Below the pieces are notes generated by a model. The model was not told the origin of the DNA. It ran no database searches and worked only from the letters and a program-made list of their open reading frames with translations. Source: an uncultured Eubacterium sp. (GTDB lineage: Bacteria; Bacillota; Clostridia; Lachnospirales; Lachnospiraceae). Taken from it: a DNA stretch of 23,587 nucleotides. The position numbers were made by a program, and so were the translations under genes. The stretch covers positions 1 to 23,587 of the forward strand of contig CAKRIZ010000034.1 of NCBI GenBank assembly GCA_934351445.1, given 5' to 3'. Positions 14,793 through 22,636 of this stretch are shown one piece after another (the stretch's first letter is position 1; each line of letters starts with the position of its first letter).

Positions 14793-16388
14793 ATGTATCG
14801 GGTCATGTTAGCTGATGATGAGGGAATTGTGCGTGATTCCCTGAAGATGATCATCGAGAAAAATTTTCCGGATGAATGTGAGATCGAGATGGCACGCACC
14901 GGGCGTGATGTGATCGAACTGGCTGAGATCTTCCGGCCGGATATCGTGTTCATGGATATACAGATGCCGGGGATCAATGGAATCGATGCAATACGTGAGA
15001 TCAAAAAGAGCAATCAGACGGCGGAATTTATCGTGCTCTCGGCCTATGATAAATTTGATTATGCAAAGGAAGCTGTAAATCTGGGTGTGCTCGAATATAT
15101 GACAAAACCATTTGACAAGCTGTCGATCTGTGAGGTCGTGCGGCGTGCGGTTGAACGGATTGATTCGCGCAGAAAGAAGCGTAGCCAGGATCTGTTTATC
15201 CGTGAGAAGATGGAATCGGTCACGCCGATCATTGAAAATGGATTTATCTATGCAACGATGTTTAACGAGTACGCGCAGGAGGATGTGGAGAATTATAAAA
15301 GCCTGCTCGGGCTGGAGACGGACTATGGATGTATGTTGGCATTTGTCATGGGTGATGACCAGCATGGCAGACAGATGACAAATGCGGTCGGAGCGAGTGT
15401 GCGCATGCAGAAAAATTATCAGAAGTTCCGTGAATTATTAAAAGAGCAGTGGAATTGTGTGGTCGGAGCAGTGATATCCAACAAAGTGCCTGTCTTTTTG
15501 CCGTGTGCGAAGCAACAGGTGACGTATGAGGAGCGTATCGATATGATTGATACGTGCCGCGCGCTCGCCAGAAGACTAAAAAAAGAGATCGATATCAGTT
15601 TCCGTATCGGTATTGGCTCCATCCGGAAACTCATGGATAGCATGGACTCCTATGAAGAAGCACTCAAAGCGTTGGACAATTCAAATGGAAGCGTTGCACA
15701 TGTGGATGATCTGCCGATCCAGTGCCGCTACGATGAGGAATATCGTGTGGATCTGGAAAATGAATTGTTCGACCGACTGCGCGATGGTACATCCGAAGAA
15801 TGTGGCAGGGCGGCGGCGCGCTATTTTGACTGGATGGCAGAAAACTATCAGGAGAAGCCGGACAGTATCCGGTTAAAGACGCTGGAGTTTGTATTGTTTG
15901 CAGAGCATGAGGCATATCTGAGTGGTGGCATGACGTATCATTTTGATGACCGCGCCAATTATCTGGGAGATGTCATGAATACAGGCTCCGTGCGTGAACT
16001 GCGCAGCTGGTTCACGGAGAAGTTCCGGGAATGCAATGCGAATATGCATACGAAAAAGAATGAGCATGAGAACAGCCTCGTACAGCGGGCAAAGGAATAC
16101 ATCAATGAGAATTACCGAAAGGATCTGTCGCTGGATGAGTTGTCCAGGGAATTGGATATCAGCCCATATTATTTCAGTAAACTGTTCAAGGAGGAGACCG
16201 GCAGCAATTTTGTCGAGTATCTGACCGGGCTTCGCATGGATCAGGCAAAAGTAATGCTAAAGGATGAAAACCTTAGCATGAAAGAGATCTGTGCAGCGAT
16301 CGGCTACAGTGATCCGAACTATTTCAGCCGGATCTTCAAAAAGAATGTCGGACTGACACCGACAGAATATCGGGAGCGGGAGAAATGA
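14793..16388 (+). CDS. YesN-type response regulator with AraC DNA-binding domain
   Basis: A 531-residue response regulator. The receiver domain is N-terminal (about 1-120) with acidic pocket D8/D9, phospho-acceptor D55 in VFMDIQMPG, the switch serine in IVLSAYDKFDYA, and the conserved lysine in EYMTKPFDK. A central region (about 125-420) has no motif I can name, as usual in YesN proteins. The C-terminal AraC domain (about 430-531) has two helix-turn-helix motifs, LSLDELSRELDISPYYFSKL and MKEICAAIGYSDPNYFSRIF. I chose the ATG at 14793, with GAGGAGG upstream, over 14772 inside the kinase gene. It likely activates the ABC transporter operon through the direct repeats at 17552-17593. It is coupled to the downstream lipoprotein gene by an ATGA overlap. 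Confidence 0.93.
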   Translation: MYRVMLADDEGIVRDSLKMIIEKNFPDECEIEMARTGRDVIELAEIFRPDIVFMDIQMPGINGIDAIREIKKSNQTAEFIVLSAYDKFDYAKEAVNLGVLEYMTKPFDKLSICEVVRRAVERIDSRRKKRSQDLFIREKMESVTPIIENGFIYATMFNEYAQEDVENYKSLLGLETDYGCMLAFVMGDDQHGRQMTNAVGASVRMQKNYQKFRELLKEQWNCVVGAVISNKVPVFLPCAKQQVTYEERIDMIDTCRALARRLKKEIDISFRIGIGSIRKLMDSMDSYEEALKALDNSNGSVAHVDDLPIQCRYDEEYRVDLENELFDRLRDGTSEECGRAAARYFDWMAENYQEKPDSIRLKTLEFVLFAEHEAYLSGGMTYHFDDRANYLGDVMNTGSVRELRSWFTEKFRECNANMHTKKNEHENSLVQRAKEYINENYRKDLSLDELSRELDISPYYFSKLFKEETGSNFVEYLTGLRMDQAKVMLKDENLSMKEICAAIGYSDPNYFSRIFKKNVGLTPTEYREREK

Positions 16389-17458
16389 TGAAGACGAGAA
16401 TGGGCATTGGTACAATTATCAGGACAAAGATCACAAGAGTATTGGCACTTGGGCTTATGAGCTGCGTGTTACTATGCAGTTGTCAGAAGACAGAAACCGT
16501 GGATGATCAGGAACAGCAGGAGGATGATAACCAGCTGCAGATTGGCATTACGTTTGATTCGTTTGTAATCGAGCGTTGGCAGCGAGACCGCGATGTGTTT
16601 GTAGCTGCAGCGCAGGAACTCGGCGCACAGGTGAATGTCCAGAATGCGAATGGCAGTATCGAAGAACAGGTCAATCAGATTGAATACTTTATAAAGAAGA
16701 AAGTCGATGCGATCGTAATTGTGCAGGTGGCTACGGAGGGAGCGGATCTAAAGAGTGCGGTCGCAGATGCACACAGGGCAGGCATTCCGGTGATCGCCTA
16801 CGACAGACCGATTCTAAACGCAAATGCAGACCTATACATATCATTTGATAATGAGCGCGTTGGGGAACTCATGGGAGAACATATGCGGGAACATCTGGAT
16901 GGCACCGGACAGATCTTACAGATCTGTGGTCCGCTCGCAGATAACAATGTATCTGAGATCATGAAAGGTTTTGCCCAGACATTGGCAGGATCGGATCTGT
17001 CTATCACGCTGACGGAGCATGCACCAAACTGGCTGGCAGAGACGGGATTTTCCGTGACGAGCAGCTATCTGAGCGCGATGCCGCAGCCCGATGGTATTAT
17101 GTGCGGAAACGACAGTATTGCAGGGCAGGCGATCCGTGCATTATCCGAACACCGGCTGGCAGGCAGTGTGTGTGTAGTCGGACAGGACGCGGATCTGGAT
17201 GCATGCCAGCGGATTGTCGAGGGCACACAGTGCATGACAGTCTATAAGCCGGTGGAGAAACTGGCGCAGCGGGCGGCAGAGCTTGCGGTCATGCTGGCAA
17301 AGGATGAAGATCCGGGCGTGAAGCAGACGATCTCGGACGGAACAAACGATATCAGGTATGAATGTCTGGAACCGGTTGCGGTCACAAAGGAGAATATGGA
17401 CGAGATTATCACCGGAAAATACCATGAGAAGAGTGAGATCTACCTGAATGTAAAATAA
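16385..17458 (+). CDS. XylF-like sugar-binding lipoprotein in the sensing operon
   Basis: A 357-residue binding protein with a signal peptide (about 15-32) and lipobox LLCSC giving lipidated C33, so it should be anchored on the outer face of the membrane. The Peripla_BP_4 domain shows XylF-like features: NANGSIEEQVNQIEYFIKKK, VDAIVIVQ, GIPVIAYDRPI (about 136-146) and the DLYISFDNERVGELMG hinge region, then PDGIMCGNDSIAGQAI. It overlaps the response regulator stop by ATGA, and a terminator follows at 17497, so it belongs to the sensing operon rather than to the ABC transporter, which has its own ChvE-type protein. It could supply the sugar for the sensor, act as a second receptor, or serve the transporter as an alternative binding protein. 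A second in-frame ATG at 16388 is an equal start candidate. Confidence 0.8.
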   Translation: MMKTRMGIGTIIRTKITRVLALGLMSCVLLCSCQKTETVDDQEQQEDDNQLQIGITFDSFVIERWQRDRDVFVAAAQELGAQVNVQNANGSIEEQVNQIEYFIKKKVDAIVIVQVATEGADLKSAVADAHRAGIPVIAYDRPILNANADLYISFDNERVGELMGEHMREHLDGTGQILQICGPLADNNVSEIMKGFAQTLAGSDLSITLTEHAPNWLAETGFSVTSSYLSAMPQPDGIMCGNDSIAGQAIRALSEHRLAGSVCVVGQDADLDACQRIVEGTQCMTVYKPVEKLAQRAAELAVMLAKDEDPGVKQTISDGTNDIRYECLEPVAVTKENMDEIITGKYHEKSEIYLNVK

Positions 17459-17496
17459 GACTGAGAATACATGTTTTTGCAATAGCAAATATTTGC

Positions 17497-17541
17497 GCAG
17501 GATGAGATTGTGGATGACAATTTTGTCCTGCTATTATTTTG
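17497..17541 (+). terminator. Terminator after the sensing operon
   Basis: A 15-bp stem with several G-T pairs, 17497-17511 with 17517-17531 (outer GCAGGA/TCCTGC, inner ATTGT/ACAAT), has a 5-base loop and is followed by TATTATTTTG. A 12-bp palindrome GCAAATATTTGC sits immediately before it at 17485-17496. Confidence 0.6.
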
Positions 17542-17551
17542 TCAAAATATC

Positions 17552-17609
17552 TGTGCAGAAAAAATGTGCAGAATATCACAAGTTTGTACAGAAACCAATA
17601 TGTTATAGT
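17552..17609 (+). promoter_or_regulatory. Candidate YesN-regulated promoter of the ABC transporter operon
   Basis: Three direct repeats lie at 17552-17560 (TGTGCAGAA), 17565-17573 (TGTGCAGAA) and 17585-17593 (TGTACAGAA), followed by the extended -10 TGTTATAGT (17601-17609). The -35 position is poor and overlaps the last repeat. This is the layout of a promoter needing an AraC-type activator; the upstream YesN-like regulator is the obvious candidate. Confidence 0.55.
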
Positions 17610-17641
17610 TAGTTCATCAAAACAAGGGAGGGTTTTCAAAA

Positions 17642-18817
17642 ATGAAAAGAAAACTATTAGCAACAGTACTTAGTGTAGCAATGGTAGCAACCGTATTTAC
17701 CGGCTGCGGAAGCGCAAAGACAGATGCTCCGGCAGATGATGCAGCAACAACAGATGACGCAGCAACAGATGACACAACAGATGATGCAGCGGATGACACG
17801 GCAGACGATGCATCTGCAGATGACGCAGCAGCAACAGGCGAAGGCGGACTGATCGGTGTTGCAATGCCGACCAAGGATCTTCAGAGATGGAACCAGGATG
17901 GTACCAACATGAAGGAAGAGCTTGAGGCAGCAGGATATGATGTAGACTTACAGTTCGCATCAAACGATATCGCTACTCAGGTTTCACAGGTTGAGAACAT
18001 GATCAACAACGGATGCCAGGTACTCGTTATCGCATCTATCGATGGTGATTCTTTAGGAACTGTATTAGCACAGGCTAAAGAGAAGAACATCCCGGTTATC
18101 GCTTATGACCGTCTGATCATGAACTCTGATGCAGTTTCTTACTATGCTACATTCGATAATTACCTTGTAGGTAAGACTCAGGGACAGTACATCGTTGATC
18201 AGTTAGACCTTGACAATCAGGACGGACCGTTCAACATGGAGATCGTAACTGGTGATCCCGGTGACAACAACGTGAACTTCTTCTATGGCGGCGCTATGGA
18301 CGTATTACAGCCGTACATCGATGCAGGCAAGCTGGTAATCCCTTCAGGCCAGGTAGCAAAGGAAGATGTTGCTACAGCTAACTGGGCAACAGAGACCGCA
18401 CAGGCAAGATTTGAGAACATCTTATCTTCATACTACACAGACAAAGATCTGGATGTTGTATTAGCATCTAACGACTCTACCGCACTCGGTGTTGCCAATG
18501 CATTAGCATCTAACTATACCGGAAAGTACCCGATCTTAACTGGTCAGGATTGTGACGTGGCAAGTGTTAAGAATATCATTGCCGGCAAGCAGTCAATGTC
18601 TATTTTCAAGGATACACGTGCTTTAGCAGCACAGGTTGTTATCATGGTTGAGAGCATCATGAAGGGTGAGGAAGCACCTGTAAATGATACAGAGACATAT
18701 GATAACGGAACCGGTGTCATTCCTTCATACCTCTGCGAGCCTGTATTTGCTGACGCAAACAATTACAAAGAGCTCCTGATCGATTCTGGATATTACACAG
18801 AGGATGATCTGAAGTAA
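17642..18817 (+). CDS. chvE: ChvE-type multiple-monosaccharide-binding lipoprotein
   Basis: A 391-residue ABC-transporter binding protein. A signal peptide with lipobox VFTGC gives lipidated C22. Residues about 24-66 form a low-complexity acidic linker made of Asp, Ala and Thr. The Peripla_BP_4 domain follows from about 69 (LIGVAMPTKDLQRWNQDGTN), with NIPVIAYDRLI, YYATFDNYLVGKTQGQYIV, VTGDPGDNNVNFFYGGAMDV and VLASNDSTALGVA, the pattern of ChvE/multiple sugar-binding proteins. Start ATG at 17642 follows AAGGGAGGG. It is first in an operon with MmsA and MmsB but is separated from them by a terminator hairpin, which would give more binding protein than ATPase, as is common. ChvE relatives bind several aldoses (xylose, arabinose, galactose, glucose), so the ligand is not fixed by family. 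Confidence 0.92.
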   Translation: MKRKLLATVLSVAMVATVFTGCGSAKTDAPADDAATTDDAATDDTTDDAADDTADDASADDAAATGEGGLIGVAMPTKDLQRWNQDGTNMKEELEAAGYDVDLQFASNDIATQVSQVENMINNGCQVLVIASIDGDSLGTVLAQAKEKNIPVIAYDRLIMNSDAVSYYATFDNYLVGKTQGQYIVDQLDLDNQDGPFNMEIVTGDPGDNNVNFFYGGAMDVLQPYIDAGKLVIPSGQVAKEDVATANWATETAQARFENILSSYYTDKDLDVVLASNDSTALGVANALASNYTGKYPILTGQDCDVASVKNIIAGKQSMSIFKDTRALAAQVVIMVESIMKGEEAPVNDTETYDNGTGVIPSYLCEPVFADANNYKELLIDSGYYTEDDLK

Positions 18818-18839
18818 AAACGTGTAACATGAGTTTTTG

Positions 18840-18870
18840 CAGGCGGGTGATAGACAGCCCGCCTGTTTTT
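18840..18870 (+). terminator. Intercistronic terminator between chvE and mmsA
   Basis: A perfect 8-bp stem, CAGGCGGG (18840-18847) with CCCGCCTG (18858-18865), has a 10-base loop and ends in five T residues. Because the mmsA start lies only 27 bases later and no good promoter is seen between, partial readthrough is expected. Confidence 0.8.
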
Positions 18871-18896
18871 AAGGAGATAAGCAGGGAGGGATTCTT

Positions 18897-20435
18897 TTGG
18901 CAAAGACATTGCTTGAAATGAAAAATATTACCAAAACATTTCCCGGTGTAAAGGCATTGGATAATGTCAACCTTCAGGTAGAAGAGGGCGAGATCCATGC
19001 ACTGGTCGGTGAGAACGGTGCAGGAAAGTCCACACTGATGAATGTATTGAGCGGTATTTACCCCTATGGGACCTATGAAGGTGACATCATATATAATGGG
19101 GAATTGTGCAAATTCACAAAAATTAAAGATAGTGAAGAAAAAGGAATTGTTATTATCCATCAGGAACTGGCGCTGATTCCGTATATGACGATCGGCGAAA
19201 ACATGTTTCTTGGAAATGAGCGTGGAAAAAAGGCTAAGATCGACTGGACCGAGACATACGGCCAGGCAGATAAACATTTACAGACAGTAGGATTGAAAGA
19301 ATCTTCGAGAACACTGATCAAAGATATCGGTGTCGGAAAACAGCAGTTGGTTGAGATCGCAAAGGCATTGGCGAAAAATGCAAAGCTGCTCATCCTCGAC
19401 GAGCCTACAGCATCTTTAAATGAGACAGATTCGAAGGCACTGCTGGATTTGTTATTGAAATTTAAACAGGAAGGAATGACCTGTATTATTATTTCACATA
19501 AGCTGAATGAGGTCGCTTATGTGGCAGATAAGATTACCGTGATCCGCGATGGTTCGACCATCGAGACGCTGGTAAAAGGTAAAGACGAAATCAACGAGGA
19601 CCGTATCATCCGCGGAATGGTTGGCCGTGAGATCGCAGACCGGTTCCCGAAGAGACCGGATGTCAAGATCGGCGAGGTCAACCTGGAAGTGAAAAACTGG
19701 ACCGTTCATCATCCGCTGTATACAGAGCGTAAGGTAGTAGATGACGTATCGATCAATGTGCGCAAAGGTGAGGTCGTAGGTATCTCCGGTCTGATGGGCG
19801 CAGGACGTACAGAGCTGGCGATGAGTATCTTTGGCAAGAGCTACGGAACAAGTATCTCAGGAAAGCTCATCATCAACGGAAAAGAAGTGCACTTAAAGAA
19901 TGTGCGTGATGCGATTGACCATAAGCTGGCATATGTGACAGAGGATCGGAAGGGCAACGGACTGATCTTATCGAACCCGATCAAGATCAATACGACACTG
20001 GCCAATCTTGATGCGGTATCCAAACATCGCGTGATCGATAAAGATAAAGAATATGCAGTCGCAGTCGACTACAAAGAAAAATTAAAGACAAAATGTCCGA
20101 CGGTGGAGCAGAATGTCGGCAACCTCTCCGGAGGTAATCAGCAGAAGGTGCTGCTGGCAAAATGGATGTTTGCTGATCCGGATATTCTGATTCTGGATGA
20201 GCCGACCCGCGGTATTGATGTCGGCGCAAAATATGAGATTTACTGCATCATCAATCAGTTGGTGGCAGCTGGTAAATCTGTAATCATGATCTCTTCCGAG
20301 CTTCCGGAGGTTCTTGGCATGAGTGACCGTATTTATGTCATGAATGAAGGCAAGATCGTTGGCGAGGTAAACAAGGAAGAAGCAACGCAGGAGAAGATCA
20401 TGTCTTACATTCTGAAATCGAGCAAAGGAGAGTAG
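18897..20435 (+). CDS. mmsA: Multiple-monosaccharide ABC transporter ATP-binding protein (dual ATPase)
   Basis: A 512-residue cytoplasmic ATPase with two fused nucleotide-binding domains, driving sugar import through the MmsB permease. Domain 1: Walker [10 protein letters not shown] (38-46), signature IGVGKQQ (144-150) in place of LSGGQ, and Walker [12 protein letters not shown] (164-174). Domain 2: a degenerate Walker A-like [10 protein letters not shown] (298-307), signature LSGGNQQ (410-416) and Walker [13 protein letters not shown] (430-441). One degenerate site is normal in this CUT2 class. The start is TTG at 18897, with GGGAGGG about seven bases upstream; the family N-terminus [20 protein letters not shown] begins there and no ATG fits. 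It ends three bases before the mmsB ATG. GguA and XylG are equivalent names in other species. Confidence 0.94.
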   Translation: MAKTLLEMKNITKTFPGVKALDNVNLQVEEGEIHALVGENGAGKSTLMNVLSGIYPYGTYEGDIIYNGELCKFTKIKDSEEKGIVIIHQELALIPYMTIGENMFLGNERGKKAKIDWTETYGQADKHLQTVGLKESSRTLIKDIGVGKQQLVEIAKALAKNAKLLILDEPTASLNETDSKALLDLLLKFKQEGMTCIIISHKLNEVAYVADKITVIRDGSTIETLVKGKDEINEDRIIRGMVGREIADRFPKRPDVKIGEVNLEVKNWTVHHPLYTERKVVDDVSINVRKGEVVGISGLMGAGRTELAMSIFGKSYGTSISGKLIINGKEVHLKNVRDAIDHKLAYVTEDRKGNGLILSNPIKINTTLANLDAVSKHRVIDKDKEYAVAVDYKEKLKTKCPTVEQNVGNLSGGNQQKVLLAKWMFADPDILILDEPTRGIDVGAKYEIYCIINQLVAAGKSVIMISSELPEVLGMSDRIYVMNEGKIVGEVNKEEATQEKIMSYILKSSKGE

Positions 20436-20438
20436 ACA

Positions 20439-21611
20439 ATGAATAAAGAAACTATTATGGAATTTGTAAAAAAATATACGATGATTATCGTATTACTGCT
20501 TGTAACCGCGTTCTTCGCATGGAAAACAGGTGGAAAAATATTGCTTCCGCAGAACATTAACAACTTAATCGCACAGAATGCATACGTGTTCGTGCTGGCA
20601 ACCGGTATGTTATTATGTATCCTGACCGGTGGTAACATCGACCTTTCCGTTGGTTCTATCGTCTGCTTCGTCGGAGCAGTCGGAGCCACACTGATGGAGA
20701 ACAAGGGCGTGAATGTATGGGTATCCATTCTGCTTATGCTGCTGGTTGGTCTGGCAATCGGCGCATGGCAGGGCTTCTGGATTGCATTTGTACATGTACC
20801 GCCATTCATCACAACACTGGCAGGTATGCTCGTGTTCCGAGGACTTTCGAACGTAGTGCTCAATGGTATGACGATCTCTATCAAGAACGAGACATTCATC
20901 AATCTGTTTGGTGGTGGCGCTGATTGTTATATCCCTGATTTATTTGGTAATGCATCGATCAACCTGACCTGTTTACTGGCTGGTGTACTCGCAGTTGTGA
21001 TCTTCGTGATCGTACAGTTAAAGGGTTACATGACCAAGAAGTCCAAAGGATATGAGACCGGATCATTCAGCGCATTGATTACAAAGACTGTTGTACTTAG
21101 CGTAGTTATCTTATGGTTTGCATACTGCCTTGCAAAATATAAGGGTATCCCGACTGCACTCGTATGGGTACTCGTGATCGTATTAATCTACGGTTATATT
21201 ACATCTATGACAACAACCGGACGTTACTTTTATGCAGTCGGTGGTAACGAGAAGGCAACCAAGTTATCAGGTATCAATACCAATAACGTATATTTCTTAG
21301 CATATGCAAACATGGGTCTGTTATCAGCTCTCGCAGGTATGCTGACCATTGCCCGTATGACATCTGCACAGCCTACATATGGACAGAACTACGAGATGGA
21401 TGCAATCGGTTCCTGCTTCATCGGTGGTGCTTCTGCATACGGTGGAACCGGTACAGTTCCCGGCGTTATCGTCGGTGCGGTTCTGATGGGTGTCATCAAC
21501 CTGGGTATGTCTATCATGGGTGTGGATGCCAACTACCAGAAAGTTGTAAAAGGACTTGTATTATTAGCTGCTGTTATCTTTGATGTAGTCTCAAAGAAGA
21601 AGAGTGAGTAA
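20439..21611 (+). CDS. mmsB: Multiple-monosaccharide ABC transporter permease
   Basis: A 390-residue integral membrane permease of the CUT2 (BPD_transp_2) class, with about ten hydrophobic segments. Recognisable family segments are MIIVLLLVTAFFAWKTGGK near the N-terminus, GMLLCILTGGNIDLSVGSIV (the conserved GxxDLSVGS motif, about 66-75), PPFITTLAGMLVFRGLS (about 126-142) and, near the C-terminus, GSCFIGGASAYGGTGTVPGVIVGAVLMGVINLGM. The last of these faces the ATPase in related permeases. An AAAGGAGAG site precedes the ATG, and the gene lies 3 bp after mmsA. It forms the membrane channel with ChvE outside and MmsA inside. Two candidate terminators follow, so this ends the transporter operon. 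Confidence 0.94.
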   Translation: MNKETIMEFVKKYTMIIVLLLVTAFFAWKTGGKILLPQNINNLIAQNAYVFVLATGMLLCILTGGNIDLSVGSIVCFVGAVGATLMENKGVNVWVSILLMLLVGLAIGAWQGFWIAFVHVPPFITTLAGMLVFRGLSNVVLNGMTISIKNETFINLFGGGADCYIPDLFGNASINLTCLLAGVLAVVIFVIVQLKGYMTKKSKGYETGSFSALITKTVVLSVVILWFAYCLAKYKGIPTALVWVLVIVLIYGYITSMTTTGRYFYAVGGNEKATKLSGINTNNVYFLAYANMGLLSALAGMLTIARMTSAQPTYGQNYEMDAIGSCFIGGASAYGGTGTVPGVIVGAVLMGVINLGMSIMGVDANYQKVVKGLVLLAAVIFDVVSKKKSE

Positions 21612-21657
21612 AACAAAAAAGAACAAAATTTTTCATAATTCTCCTATTTATATTTAT

Positions 21658-21686
21658 GCAGGTGCATCGCTTGGCGGTGCACCTGC
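21658..21686 (+). terminator. Hairpin after mmsB (probable terminator)
   Basis: A 13-bp stem with one G-T pair, GCAGGTGCATCGC (21658-21670) with GCGGTGCACCTGC (21674-21686), has a TTG loop. The following run is T-poor (TTGTGTTATG), so termination may be incomplete. Confidence 0.6.
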
Positions 21687-21736
21687 TTGTGTTATGCCGG
21701 GTACCTGATATCTATCTAACATAAAAAGCTGGCAGT

Positions 21737-21755
21737 GCCGGATCCGGCGTTTTTT
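21737..21755 (+). terminator. Second hairpin with T-run after mmsB
   Basis: The palindrome GCCGGATCCGGC (21737-21748) is followed by G and six T residues. The loop is short, so the stem is probably GCCG/CGGC with a GATC loop. It probably backs up the hairpin at 21658. Confidence 0.55.
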
Positions 21756-21791
21756 GCATGTCTAAAATGTACAAAAAATGTCAATAAGCAG

Positions 21792-21819
21792 TTGCTTTAA
21801 ACATGAAGTGTGGTAAAAT
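21792..21819 (+). promoter_or_regulatory. Promoter of the PocR-EamA unit
   Basis: TTGCTT (21792-21797), 16-bp spacer, then TGGTAAAAT, an extended -10 with TAAAAT at 21814-21819. The predicted start lies about 30 bases before the ATG at 21854 and rules out the in-frame ATG at 21803. Confidence 0.6.
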
Positions 21820-21853
21820 GATATATAATTATAAAGTTCAGGGGGACAGTCAA

Positions 21854-22636
21854 ATGAACATTACTGATTTTGTAGACAGACAGCAATTGGATAGTATTCT
21901 TAGTTCGTGGTCAAAAGCGACCGGTATGGCTACCATCGCGCTGGATGCGAACGGTGAATACATATCAGGTGAGATTGGATTTACAGATTTTTGTATGAAG
22001 TATACGAGAGGCTGTGAGAAAGGCGCAAAGCGGTGTATCAAATGTGACCAGCAGGGTAAAGACGTATACTACTGTCATGCGGGACTGATGGATTTCAGCA
22101 AGGATATCGTAGTAGATGGTCAATATGTAGGCAAGATTATCGGTGGACAGATCCTGCCGAAGGAGCCGGATGAGAATAAATTCCGCGCGATCGCTGAGGA
22201 ACTGGGGATTGACCCGGATGCATATATAGCAGCACTGCGCAAGGTGAAGATCAGCTCAGAGGAATCGATCCGTGCAGGTGCGGATCTGTTAGGGCTCGTT
22301 GTGAACAGCCTGGTAGAGAATGCATACTATCATAGTCAGAAGAACCGGCAGCATGATACGGTACAAGAACGCATCGGGGATGTCGAATCCTATATCAGCA
22401 ACATCAATTCTTATACCAAGAATCTTGATAAGCTCGAGAAGAACCAGAAGATACTGGCATTAAACGCATCGATCGAAGCTGCGCGTGCCGGAGAAGTCGG
22501 CAGAGGTTTTGCGATCGTTGCAAATAAGGTCGGCTCGCTGGCTGCGGACTTTGGTTCCTGCAACCGTGAGATCAGGGATGAACTGGAGCAGCTGACGGAT
22601 GCGATGGGAGAGATTACAGGACATAAATTGCAATGA
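21854..22636 (+). CDS. PocR-domain sensory protein with minimal chemoreceptor signalling tip
   Basis: A 260-residue soluble protein, with no signal peptide or membrane segment. Residues about 5-160 form a PocR ligand-binding domain, identified by its cysteine pattern (C47, C54, C61, C64, C74) and the block YYCHAGLMDFSKDIVVDGQY followed by GKIIGGQILPKEP. Residues about 170-255 form a short coiled coil containing the conserved chemoreceptor hairpin tip (about 198-235, [33 protein letters not shown]). Methylation helices and HAMP are absent. PocR domains bind small diols, hydrocarbon derivatives or other metabolites; the ligand here is unknown. The cysteines could bind metal. The ATG at 21854 has AGGGGG upstream. 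The stop overlaps the next gene (ATGA), so sensor and transporter are co-translated. Confidence 0.85.
   Translation: MNITDFVDRQQLDSILSSWSKATGMATIALDANGEYISGEIGFTDFCMKYTRGCEKGAKRCIKCDQQGKDVYYCHAGLMDFSKDIVVDGQYVGKIIGGQILPKEPDENKFRAIAEELGIDPDAYIAALRKVKISSEESIRAGADLLGLVVNSLVENAYYHSQKNRQHDTVQERIGDVESYISNINSYTKNLDKLEKNQKILALNASIEAARAGEVGRGFAIVANKVGSLAADFGSCNREIRDELEQLTDAMGEITGHKLQ

Noticed and set aside
17485..17496. Palindrome GCAAATATTTGC after the sensing operon
   Set aside because: It lies before the terminator and upstream of the better-supported direct repeats; no partner site seen.
18897..20435. Signature motif IGVGKQQ instead of LSGGQ in the first ATPase domain of MmsA
   Set aside because: As I recall, MmsA/GguA relatives share this change, and one non-canonical site is normal in dual CUT2 ATPases, so it is not a sign of decay.
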